Shown one piece after another: positions 52,921 through 60,694 of a stretch of DNA of 64,000 bases. The notes beneath the pieces are model-generated. The model saw only the letters and a list, made by a program, of their open reading frames with translations, ran no database searches and had not been told where the DNA came from. Location of the stretch: positions 336,663 to 400,662 of the forward strand of contig NZ_BSNI01000001.1 in NCBI RefSeq assembly GCF_030159895.1, in the 5' to 3' direction. The number at the start of each line of letters is the position of its first letter. Positions within the stretch are counted from its first letter, which is position 1. The translations under genes and the position numbers were made by a program. Source of the stretch: Maritalea porphyrae. GTDB taxonomy: Bacteria > Pseudomonadota > Alphaproteobacteria > Rhizobiales > Devosiaceae.

Positions 52921-52997
52921 TGACCGCAACTTTGCGTTGGTTGCGGTCAAGCATACGGCGAGTTTCGTCTTAGAAGCGCCCGCTGCTCGGGCGCTTC
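52921..52997 (+). other. Tandem stem-loops between tctC and tctB
   Basis: First: TGACCGCAAC (52921-52930) with GTTGCGGTCA (52940-52949), perfect 10 bp. Second: GAAGCGCCCG (52973-52982) with CGGGCGCTTC (52988-52997), perfect 10 bp, loop CTGCT. No T-runs follow. They probably protect the tctC message and lower expression of the membrane subunits. Confidence 0.7.
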
Positions 52998-53021
52998 AAT
53001 TGATCTGGTTGGGAGGTCATT

Positions 53022-53483
53022 ATGTTGTTTTTCACGAACAGAAGAATTGGCGGATTGTTGTTGCTTGCATTTTGCGTCACTTACGCAGTGTTGAGCCAGC
53101 GCATTCCGTTGCTTCCGTTCCAGGCAAATGTCGCATTTCATGCGCGCACGATGCCAGAAGTGCTGGCGGTGCTTGGGATTGGCTTGAGCATAGCAATTAT
53201 CGCATTACCGTCACCCCAGGAATATGTGGCACTCAAGGGCAAAAATTGGGTCACGGTATTCTCATTTTTGGTATTGATGTCGTTCTACGGCATGACCATT
53301 CGTCCGTTCGGATTTGTTTTGTCGTCCACCATCTTGTTGGGCGTCGGCTATTGGATTTTGGGTGAGCGGAAAATTTGGCTGCTGCTGGCCACTTCTGTTC
53401 CAATTGCGGCAGCTTTTTGGGCGTTGATGACGCTTGGTTTGGGCGTGTTCATTGAACCGCTGCCATGGTTCTTAAGAGGGTAA
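53022..53483 (+). CDS. tctB: TTT-family small membrane subunit (TctB)
   Basis: A 153-residue protein with four hydrophobic segments (about 9-25, 44-63, 77-100, 117-141), the size and topology of TctB. IGGLLLLAFCVTYAVLSQRI at the start and FYGMTIRPFGFVLSSTILLG are typical. It sits between tctC and tctA, 7 bases before the latter, and acts as the small permease partner of TctA. Confidence 0.88.
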   Translation: MLFFTNRRIGGLLLLAFCVTYAVLSQRIPLLPFQANVAFHARTMPEVLAVLGIGLSIAIIALPSPQEYVALKGKNWVTVFSFLVLMSFYGMTIRPFGFVLSSTILLGVGYWILGERKIWLLLATSVPIAAAFWALMTLGLGVFIEPLPWFLRG

Positions 53484-53490
53484 CGGGCAC

Positions 53491-55026
53491 ATGCTTGAAG
53501 GTATTCTAATCGGGCTAACAACAGCCTTAACACCAATGAATTTGGCTTTCGTTGTCGCTGGATGTCTTGTGGGGACATTCATTGGCATGTTGCCGGGTCT
53601 TGGCCCAATGTCGGCGATCGCATTGATGATCCCGGTTGCAGCGGGCTTGGACCCGGCGGCAGGCATTATTCTGATGGCTGCGGTCTATTATGGCGCAATT
53701 TTTGGTGGGTCAACTTCCTCGATCCTTATCAATGCTCCTGGCGTTGCCAGTACGGTTGCAACTTCATTTGACGGCTATCCCATGGCAAAGCAGGGCAAGG
53801 CGGGTAAAGCGCTCGCTATTGCTGCCTATTCGTCATTCTCAGGTGGTGTGATCGGTGCGATTTTGTTGCTTGTGGCCGCGCCTTTCTTGGCTAGTGTTTC
53901 TTTGTCATTTCATTCAACTGACTATTTTGCGCTGATGGTGTTGGGCTTAACGGCTGTGGCGGCGTTTGCTGGTCAAGGAAATGTGCTCAAAGCAATGCTG
54001 ATGACGGTTGTTGGCCTGATGCTCTCGACTGTTGGTACGGACCAGACACAAGGTATTCAACGTTTCACGCTCGGGATGATCGACTTGCTCGACGGCGTTT
54101 CATTCTTGTTGTTGGTTATGGCAACATTTGCGTTGTCTGAAGCACTGATGGCAATCCTGAAGCCAAAAGATGATGAAAGCCGCCTAAAAGAGAAAGAGGC
54201 TTCTGCAAATCTTGGCTCGATGAAAGTGAGCAAAGAGGAAGTCAAAGAAATGGTGCCTGTGATCAGCAGATCATCGGTGATGGGCTTTTTGATTGGTGTG
54301 TTGCCGGGTGCCGGTGCCACTATTGCGAGCTTCTTGGCATATGGTACAGAACAGCGTTTGGCAGGTCCTGAAAAGGGCAAGCTATTTGGCAAGGGTTCCG
54401 TGCGGGGCCTCTCGGCGCCGGAAACTGCAAACAATGCTGCAGCTACAGGTTCTTTTGTGCCGCTTTTGACATTAGGTATTCCTGGTTCAGGCACGACGGC
54501 GATCATGCTTGGTGCATTGATTGGTTATGGTATTCAACCAGGTCCACGCCTCTACATTGACCAACCAGAAGTATTCTGGGCGGTGATCGTTTCAATGTGG
54601 ATTGGCAATATTATCTTGCTGGTGCTGAACCTACCATTGATCCCTTACATCGCGAAGGTTTTGGCAATCCCATCACGCTTCTTGCTGCCGCTCATTCTGT
54701 TTTTCTCGTTGATTGGTGTGTATTTCGTCAGCTTCAACACGTTTGATATTCAGTTGATGATTATCTTTGCGGTGGCGGCTGTGGTCTTGCGGTTGCTCGA
54801 TTTCCCTCTTGCCCCAATGATCCTTGGGTTCATCCTTGGTGGCATGATGGAAGAAAATCTACGTCGCGCATTGCTGATCAACAATGACAGTTGGTCATTC
54901 TTGTGGGAACGTGAATTGACTCTTTCAATTCTCGTGATCGCCGCCCTGACTTTGTTTGTGCCAATGCTTATGCCGCTCTACTCAAAGTGGCGTAAGAACG
55001 CAGACCGCGCAGGCGAGGGCGGCTAG
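53491..55026 (+). CDS. tctA: TTT-family large membrane subunit (TctA)
   Basis: A 511-residue polytopic permease with about 12 membrane segments. The TctA signatures are present: VGTFIGMLPGLGPMSAIALM, YYGAIFGGSTSSILINAPG and, in the second half, GVLPGAGATIASFLAYGTEQ and LTLGIPGSGTTAIMLGALIG. It imports the carboxylate delivered by TctC. No two-component regulator (tctDE) is next to it. It ends in a good terminator. Confidence 0.94.
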   Translation: MLEGILIGLTTALTPMNLAFVVAGCLVGTFIGMLPGLGPMSAIALMIPVAAGLDPAAGIILMAAVYYGAIFGGSTSSILINAPGVASTVATSFDGYPMAKQGKAGKALAIAAYSSFSGGVIGAILLLVAAPFLASVSLSFHSTDYFALMVLGLTAVAAFAGQGNVLKAMLMTVVGLMLSTVGTDQTQGIQRFTLGMIDLLDGVSFLLLVMATFALSEALMAILKPKDDESRLKEKEASANLGSMKVSKEEVKEMVPVISRSSVMGFLIGVLPGAGATIASFLAYGTEQRLAGPEKGKLFGKGSVRGLSAPETANNAAATGSFVPLLTLGIPGSGTTAIMLGALIGYGIQPGPRLYIDQPEVFWAVIVSMWIGNIILLVLNLPLIPYIAKVLAIPSRFLLPLILFFSLIGVYFVSFNTFDIQLMIIFAVAAVVLRLLDFPLAPMILGFILGGMMEENLRRALLINNDSWSFLWERELTLSILVIAALTLFVPMLMPLYSKWRKNADRAGEGG

Positions 55027-55093
55027 ACAAATATGCTGAGACGAGTGGGAGCGCCTTAGCATTTATATCAAGATATTCCCAACCCTCCTCCTT

Positions 55094-55126
55094 AACGCCG
55101 GTCCTTGTTTGGATCGGCGTTTTTTT
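55094..55126 (+). terminator. tctA intrinsic terminator
   Basis: An 11-bp stem (55094-55104 with 55111-55121, one G-T), TTGTTT loop, then a T-run through 55126. It abuts the stop codon of the convergent lldD gene. Confidence 0.85.
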
Positions 55127-56270
55127 ATCTAAAGAGCAGTTTGTCGCGCGTTAGCTTGCTTATGGAATCAACACCCATCAAAATCATGCCACGTTCGATT
55201 TCGGCGCGCATGAGTTCTAAGGCTCGCTCAACGCCTTGCTGGCCCGCCGCTGCTAGAGGGAATAAATAAAAGCGTCCACCGCCAACCGCTTTCGCACCCA
55301 GCGCAAGCGCTTTAAGGACGTGGGTGCCGCGTTGGATGCCGCTGTCCATAATTACATCAAGACGGTCACCAACAGCGTCAACGATAGCTTCAAGCTGGTC
55401 AAAAGAGGAACGTGACCCATCTAGCTGGCGTCCACCATGGTTCGAGATGATGATGCCAGTACAGCCAATGTCGGCTGCCCGTTTGGCGTCTTCTACGGAC
55501 ATTATGCCTTTAATGCAGAATTGTCCGTCCCATTCTTTGACCATCTCTGCAACATCGTCCCATGAAATAGACTGATCAAGCATTTCGGTGAAATATTTGC
55601 CAATCGACATTGCGCCACCGCTCATATCCACGTGGTCGTCTAGCTGCGGTAGGCTGAATTTTTCGTGGGTCACATAATTGAGACCCCACATTGGCTTTAT
55701 CGCGAACTGGGTCATGCCGCCAAGCGTGAGCTTGAATGGAATTGAGAAGCCGGTACGAAGATCGCGTTCTCGATTGCCGCCGACTATCGCATCGACCGTC
55801 AACATCATCACGTCGATGCCCGCATCTTTGGCGCGTTGCAGCATGACCTTATTGAGCTCACGGTCTTTGTGGAAATAGAATTGGTAGGCCTGTGGTGTGT
55901 CGTATTTCTCGCGCAGCTCTTCCATGCTGACTGTGCCTAACGACGAGACGCCGAACATGGTGCCATATTTGTTTGCAGCCGCTGCGACTGCTCGCTCACC
56001 CTTATGATGGAACAAGCGTTGCAATGCCGTCGGGGAGCAATAAAGCGGCATGTCGAGTTTTTGCCCCATAACTGTCACTGACATATCAACGTCGGTTATG
56101 CCGCTCAAAACATCCGGAACCAGATCACAAGTGTCGAAACTTGAAGTATTGCGTCGGTAGGTGATCTCGTCATCAGCCGCGCCGTCGATATAGTTGAAGA
56201 TTGGGGAAGGTAGACGTCGTTTTGCGAGTTTCCTAAAATCTTGGAAATTGTGACAGTCTTTCAAGCGCAT
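55125..56270 (-). CDS. lldD: L-lactate dehydrogenase (FMN-dependent, quinone-linked)
   Basis: A 381-residue FMN-dependent alpha-hydroxy acid dehydrogenase that oxidises L-lactate to pyruvate at the membrane. Landmarks: PSPIFNYIDGAADDEITYRR, MPLYCSPTALQRLFHHKGER, LTVDAIVGGNRERDLRTGF, KGIMSVEDAKRA and the active-site His-Arg in ISNHGGRQLDGSRSSF. Related enzymes oxidise glycolate or mandelate, but the neighbouring D-lactate dehydrogenase and FCD regulator favour lactate. The start is ATG 56270-56268 with GGAGGG 7 bases upstream. An 18-bp element shared with the TRAP promoter lies at 56323-56340. Confidence 0.88.
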   Translation of the reverse strand: MRLKDCHNFQDFRKLAKRRLPSPIFNYIDGAADDEITYRRNTSSFDTCDLVPDVLSGITDVDMSVTVMGQKLDMPLYCSPTALQRLFHHKGERAVAAAANKYGTMFGVSSLGTVSMEELREKYDTPQAYQFYFHKDRELNKVMLQRAKDAGIDVMMLTVDAIVGGNRERDLRTGFSIPFKLTLGGMTQFAIKPMWGLNYVTHEKFSLPQLDDHVDMSGGAMSIGKYFTEMLDQSISWDDVAEMVKEWDGQFCIKGIMSVEDAKRAADIGCTGIIISNHGGRQLDGSRSSFDQLEAIVDAVGDRLDVIMDSGIQRGTHVLKALALGAKAVGGGRFYLFPLAAAGQQGVERALELMRAEIERGMILMGVDSISKLTRDKLLFR

Positions 56271-56322
56271 GGGTCTTCCCTCCAAACCAATTTGCGCGCA
56301 AGCTAGCGCAAAACGGAAAAGG

Positions 56323-56340
56323 AGGTCAAGTTTATTTACC
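56323..56340. promoter_or_regulatory. Shared lactate operator, copy 1 (upstream of lldD)
   Basis: AGGTCAAGTTTATTTACC, identical over 18 bases to 57384-57401. It is a partial palindrome (GGTnAAnnnnnTTnACC). On the lldD strand it overlaps a TTGACC element. It lies in the 93-base gap between the regulator gene and lldD. Confidence 0.65.
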
Positions 56341-56363
56341 TCTACATAAGTAGGGGTGCGCGT

Positions 56364-57143
56364 CTATAGTAATGCTTGTCGTCGCTTCGCAATTTGTTCC
56401 CGGCGGTCCCGGTTTTGATCGACAAGGTAGGAACGTTCGACAAAATTGATGTGGTCGCGCGCAGCTTTACGGGCGAGTTCTGGGTTGCTGTCCATTATTG
56501 CTTGATAAATGGCGCGATGTTGTTGCAACAGCAATTCGCCTGAGCCGTCACCGTCTTTGGCGCGTAAAACGGCGCGATTGTAGAACAGGTTTTGGCGGGT
56601 GAGTGCATATATTGACGACATTGAGTGAACCAGCAAGGTGTTGTGGCTGGCATCAACGATGGCGACATGGAACCGAATATCGGCATCTTCTGATGCAGTG
56701 AAATCGCCAATCTGATGTGCAGATTCCAGCTCATTCATAATGCCGGTTAGAATTTCCTTGTCGATTTTGGTTGCTCGCTCGGCAGCAAGCGCGGAAGCAA
56801 ATTGCTCCTGTTCACGACGAAATTCCAAATAATCCAAAAAAGCGCCAGAGTGGCGAGAGTAGAGCTCGATTAGTGCCGGAGACATGGCCGAGCCAATGAG
56901 TGGGGCGACAAATGTGCCTTCACCATGACGCGAAATGATCAGGCCGTAATCTTCAAGTCTTTTAAGGGCTTCGCGCACTTTAGGGCGAGACACAGCCATG
57001 CGTTCGGAGATGTCGCGCTCTGAGGGAAGCTTGTGGCCATCGCGTAAAACACCATTGAGGATCAACCCCTCGATTTGTTCGACAATCGCGTCCACGACCG
57101 AGGCGTGATCGACGGGTTCAAAGATGCCAGTTTGAATGCTCAC
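56364..57143 (-). CDS. GntR/FCD-family regulator of lactate genes (LldR-like)
   Basis: A 259-residue GntR regulator: N-terminal winged helix (IEGLILNGVLRDGHKLPSER, DISERMAVSRPKVREALKRL, YGLIISRHGEGTFVAP) and a C-terminal FCD helical ligand domain (DYLEFRREQEQFASALAAER, DADIRFHVAIVDASHNTLLV, HRAIYQAIMDSNPELARKAA). LldR-type proteins bind lactate through a metal in the FCD domain. The start is taken at GTG 57143-57141 with AAGG upstream; earlier in-frame TTG or GTG codons could add up to 15 residues. It lies between two identical operator copies. Confidence 0.87.
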   Translation of the reverse strand: MSIQTGIFEPVDHASVVDAIVEQIEGLILNGVLRDGHKLPSERDISERMAVSRPKVREALKRLEDYGLIISRHGEGTFVAPLIGSAMSPALIELYSRHSGAFLDYLEFRREQEQFASALAAERATKIDKEILTGIMNELESAHQIGDFTASEDADIRFHVAIVDASHNTLLVHSMSSIYALTRQNLFYNRAVLRAKDGDGSGELLLQQHRAIYQAIMDSNPELARKAARDHINFVERSYLVDQNRDRREQIAKRRQALL

Positions 57144-57467
57144 AACGTCTTGCCTTCGTGCGCGGTAAAATAAATGATCCACTGACAATGGCGATTTTGG
57201 ACCAAGAGTTCAAGTCCCATTTTTGTCGTCGTACTTCGTGTGTTGTGCCATAAGCGTCTGAAAATTAGCTGTAAAATGGGGATTTCTTGTGTGATTTGCG
57301 TTGTAATGAATGTGTTTGCACGTTGTGCAATTCGCGTTTACTATTCGTTAGTCTAATAGTTTCTGCGCTTGACAATTGCATTAAGGTCAAGTTTATTTAC
57401 CAATATTCCGGCAATGGTTTTGCCGCAATTTGAATTTTCGCTCGTCATGAGCACTAAGGAGGAACCA
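57144..57467 (+). promoter_or_regulatory. Divergent region with lactate TRAP promoter and operator copy 2
   Basis: A candidate dctP promoter is TTGACA (57369-57374), 17 bases, TTTATT (57392-57397). The second copy of the 18-bp element, AGGTCAAGTTTATTTACC (57384-57401), covers the -10, so a bound repressor would block initiation. AAGGAGGAACCA lies before the ATG on 57468. The remaining bases (57144-57360) show no gene and are AT-rich. Confidence 0.6.
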
Positions 57468-58520
57468 ATGAAAAAACTAATCGCAGGTGCAGCAATAGCT
57501 GCAGCGCTCGCCACCACAACTGGTGCGATGGCAGCGGACAAGGTGTTGCTGAAAACGCCGATCGCGTTCTCAACAAGCCTTCCAGGTCTAGGCTCGCCGA
57601 TTCCACGCGTGGCTGAGCAGTTGGATTTGATGTCTGGCGGCACTTTGAAGATGAAAGTGTACGAGCCAGGTAAATTGGTTCCAGCATTTGAAATTTTGGA
57701 TGCCGTTTCTTCTGGAAAGATCAACTCTGGTTATACAACCGCTGGTTATTGGGCGGGCAAGATCCCGGCCGCACCATTGTTCTCTGCTGTGCCATTTGGT
57801 CCAGAAGCTGGCGAATATATGGCTTGGTTGTATTACGGCAACGGCCGCGCGTTGTACCAAGAAATGTATGAGCAAGCCGGTTATGATATTCACGTCATCC
57901 CTTGTGCGATTATTGCGCCAGAAACTTCAGGTTGGTTCGCAAAAGAAATCAACTCACCTGAAGATCTTCAAGGTTTGAAAATGCGCTTCTTCGGCCTTGG
58001 CGGTGAAGTGATGCAAAAACTCGGTGTTGCAACATCACTGCTGCCAGGCGGCGAAATCTTCCCGGCACTTGAAAAAGGCGCAATTGACGCGACCGAATTC
58101 TCAATGCCTGCGATTGATGCGCGTTTGGGCTTCCACAAACTCGTGAAGTACAACTACTTCCCTGGTTGGCACCAGCAAGCGACAGTGTTTGAGCTGTTGA
58201 TCAATGGTACACAGTGGGAGCAAATGAACGATCAGCACAAGGCGATTGTTGAGAATGCCTGTAAAGCGTCAATGGCTGACAGCTTTGCTGAAGGTGAAGC
58301 AATCCAGCATGCTGCGATGATCGACAATGTGGAAAACAATGGCGTTCACATCAAAACTTGGTCACCAGAGATGCTCGAGACTTTCCGTACAACTTGGGAA
58401 GAAGTTGCAGTAGAAAAAGCTGACGGTGATGAGTTCTTCGCTAAAGTGTTGAGCGACATGAAAGAATTCCGTCAGGGCTACCAGTTGTGGAAAGAAAACG
58501 CGTTCTTGCCACGTAAGTAA
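57468..58520 (+). CDS. DctP-family TRAP transporter solute-binding protein (probably lactate)
   Basis: A 350-residue periplasmic binding protein with signal MKKLIAGAAIAAALATTTGA (cleaved near AMA). DctP-type features: MSGGTLKMKVYEPGKLVPAF, SGYTTAGYWAGKIPAAPLFS, EINSPEDLQGLKMRFFGLGG and EIFPALEKGAIDATEF, with the conserved Arg of the MRF motif contacting the carboxylate. It resembles the subgroup that binds 2-hydroxy or 2-keto acids. Together with lldD and dld, lactate is the likely ligand. A pair of hairpins follows. Confidence 0.92.
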   Translation: MKKLIAGAAIAAALATTTGAMAADKVLLKTPIAFSTSLPGLGSPIPRVAEQLDLMSGGTLKMKVYEPGKLVPAFEILDAVSSGKINSGYTTAGYWAGKIPAAPLFSAVPFGPEAGEYMAWLYYGNGRALYQEMYEQAGYDIHVIPCAIIAPETSGWFAKEINSPEDLQGLKMRFFGLGGEVMQKLGVATSLLPGGEIFPALEKGAIDATEFSMPAIDARLGFHKLVKYNYFPGWHQQATVFELLINGTQWEQMNDQHKAIVENACKASMADSFAEGEAIQHAAMIDNVENNGVHIKTWSPEMLETFRTTWEEVAVEKADGDEFFAKVLSDMKEFRQGYQLWKENAFLPRK

Positions 58521-58529
58521 TAGAGCTTG

Positions 58530-58590
58530 AGCATCGCATGAATAGTTGCGATGCTGAAAATAAGCGGTGCGCGCATGGTATTTGCGCGCA
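58530..58590 (+). other. Tandem stem-loops between TRAP binding protein and permease genes
   Basis: First: AGCATCGCA (58530-58538) with TGCGATGCT (58547-58555), perfect 9 bp. Second: TGCGCGCA (58568-58575) with TGCGCGCA (58583-58590), 8 bp, 7-base loop. No T-runs follow. Same position and layout as at the glp and tct loci. Confidence 0.65.
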
Positions 58591-58616
58591 TCGACATTTG
58601 TTGAGGGAAGAGGCAC

Positions 58617-60683
58617 ATGTCGCAATCACACACCGATCAAATTGATCCGGTCGCCGCGTACGAAGAAATCACAGAGCATCCAGAACATGATAACCAGCCA
58701 GTAGCTGTCTGGCTTGATAAGTTTGTCAAAGCGGTTGGGTCCGTTGTTATGTGGGCAAACTTGCTGCTTGTTGCTGCAATCGTGACGCAAGTGTTATTCC
58801 GCTATTTGCTGAACCAAAGTTTTCCAAAGCTAGATGAGATCCAGTGGCATTTCTACGGCCTTGTGACCATGATCGGTATTTCGTATGCCATGGTGACAGA
58901 CAGCCATGTGCGGGTCGATCTCTTGTATATGCAGCTCAATAGACGCACACAGCGTATAATTGAAGTTGTTGGGATATTGGCTCTGCTTGTTCCGTTCATC
59001 TATCTGATGATTGATCAGGGCTATGACTATTTCTATGAAAGCTTCCGCGTAAATGAACGATCTGATAGCCCTATTGGTTTGCCAGCACGTTGGGCCTTTA
59101 AAGCCATTATCCCGATCAGTTTTATACTGCTAGCGATCGCAGCATTGGCGCGCCTCATTCACGATGGACACGCTTTGCTTGTTAATAACAAAGAGGACCT
59201 AAAAGGGTCTGGACTAAGGTTGATCTTTATCTCCTTAGCGATTTTTGCGGTCATCACTCTTGGTTTGACGTTCTTGGTTGAGACCACAGAAGAGAAGCTC
59301 GTCATCGCAATGTTTTTGAGCTTCATTGCGCTGCTGTTTACGGGTTTTCCTGTGGCGTGGACCCTTGCTGGTATTGGGGTTGCGTATTGTGGCCTAGCGT
59401 ACTTGTTCGATATGGGCATGATGAATTGGACAGGTCTTGAAGAGACACTGACTGGGCTGGATTATCTAACGCTGGGTGCGGTGGTAAACCGTATCTATGC
59501 GACTATGTCCAATGCGGTACTTGTCGCGTTGCCAATGTTCATTTTCATGGGGCTGATGCTTGATGAGAGTGGCGTTGCGGAACGGCTTATGTCGTCTATG
59601 CAAAAGCTTTTTGGCAAGACGCGCGGCGGCCTTGCAATTACGGTTACGGTTATTGGCATCATTCTCGCTGCATCGACAGGCATCATTGGTGCGTCGGTTG
59701 TGTTGTTGGGTGTTCTGTCTTTGCCTTCCATGATGCAACAGAAATATTCTCCACGTTTGGCATCAGGTGTGGTCGCCGCTTCTGGCACTTTGGGTATTCT
59801 TATTCCACCTTCAATCATGTTGGTGATCATGGCAGATCAAATGGCTCTATCCGTTGGTGACCTGTTTATGGCCGCGGTTTTCCCTGGAATTATCTTGGGT
59901 GGCTTGTACCTTTTGTATCTTTTTATCGTTTCTTACTTGAACCCAAAGATTGCACCTGTGCCAGAGGGCGCTGTTGCACCAGACTGGGCTGCAGTCAAAG
60001 ACGTTTTGATTGCCGTGCTGCCAACATTTGGTCTGATATTGGCTGTGCTTGGTTCAATCTTTGCTGGCATAGCCACACCAACAGAAGCCTCTGGTGTTGG
60101 AGCGCTTGGCGCAACATTGCTGGCGTTGGGCTATCGTAAGCTGACACTTAAAAAGCTAGTGAATGTTCTCAAATCAACGTTCAACACAACCGCCTATATC
60201 TTTGCCATCTTCTTGGGCGCGACTGTCTTTTCATATGTGTTGCGTGAACTTGGTGGCGATGCGCTGATTGAAGATATGATTGGAGCAACTGGGTTTGGAC
60301 CACATGGAACAATCCTGATGATCTTGTTCATTGTGTTCTTGCTGGGCTTCGTTCTTGATTGGATCGAGATCACATTAATTATTTTGCCCCTAATGCGCCC
60401 AATCGTTGCTGGTCTTGGTTTGGATATTCCGGGTTTTGATGTAGTTGATGAACCAACTTTGATCTGGTTCGTAATTCTTGTGGCGGTGACTTTACAAACC
60501 TCATTCTTAACACCGCCCGTTGGGTTTGCACTGTTCTACTTAAAAGGCGTTTGTCCGCCTGGCATTAAGTTGATGGATATTTACCGTGGCGTTGTGCCGT
60601 TTGTGTTGCTGCAGTTGTTGGGTCTTATGTTGGTGTTCTTCTGGCCCGCGCTTGCAACCTGGTTACCGGCTGTCGCCTACTAA
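58617..60683 (+). CDS. Fused TRAP transporter permease (DctQ-DctM)
   Basis: A 688-residue membrane protein with the small DctQ-like part first (about residues 40-200: NLLLVAAIVTQVLFRYLLNQ, DEIQWHFYGLVTMIGISYAM, DSHVRVDLLY) and the large DctM-like part after about 225 (LLFTGFPVAWTLAGIGVAYC, LVALPMFIFMGLMLDESGVA, VVAASGTLGILIPPSIMLVI, LGFVLDWIEITLIILPLMRP). Fusion of the two subunits is a known variant. It acts with the upstream DctP protein to import the substrate with an ion gradient. It precedes dld by 11 bases. Confidence 0.94.
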   Translation: MSQSHTDQIDPVAAYEEITEHPEHDNQPVAVWLDKFVKAVGSVVMWANLLLVAAIVTQVLFRYLLNQSFPKLDEIQWHFYGLVTMIGISYAMVTDSHVRVDLLYMQLNRRTQRIIEVVGILALLVPFIYLMIDQGYDYFYESFRVNERSDSPIGLPARWAFKAIIPISFILLAIAALARLIHDGHALLVNNKEDLKGSGLRLIFISLAIFAVITLGLTFLVETTEEKLVIAMFLSFIALLFTGFPVAWTLAGIGVAYCGLAYLFDMGMMNWTGLEETLTGLDYLTLGAVVNRIYATMSNAVLVALPMFIFMGLMLDESGVAERLMSSMQKLFGKTRGGLAITVTVIGIILAASTGIIGASVVLLGVLSLPSMMQQKYSPRLASGVVAASGTLGILIPPSIMLVIMADQMALSVGDLFMAAVFPGIILGGLYLLYLFIVSYLNPKIAPVPEGAVAPDWAAVKDVLIAVLPTFGLILAVLGSIFAGIATPTEASGVGALGATLLALGYRKLTLKKLVNVLKSTFNTTAYIFAIFLGATVFSYVLRELGGDALIEDMIGATGFGPHGTILMILFIVFLLGFVLDWIEITLIILPLMRPIVAGLGLDIPGFDVVDEPTLIWFVILVAVTLQTSFLTPPVGFALFYLKGVCPPGIKLMDIYRGVVPFVLLQLLGLMLVFFWPALATWLPAVAY

Positions 60684-60694
60684 GGACTGAGCAA

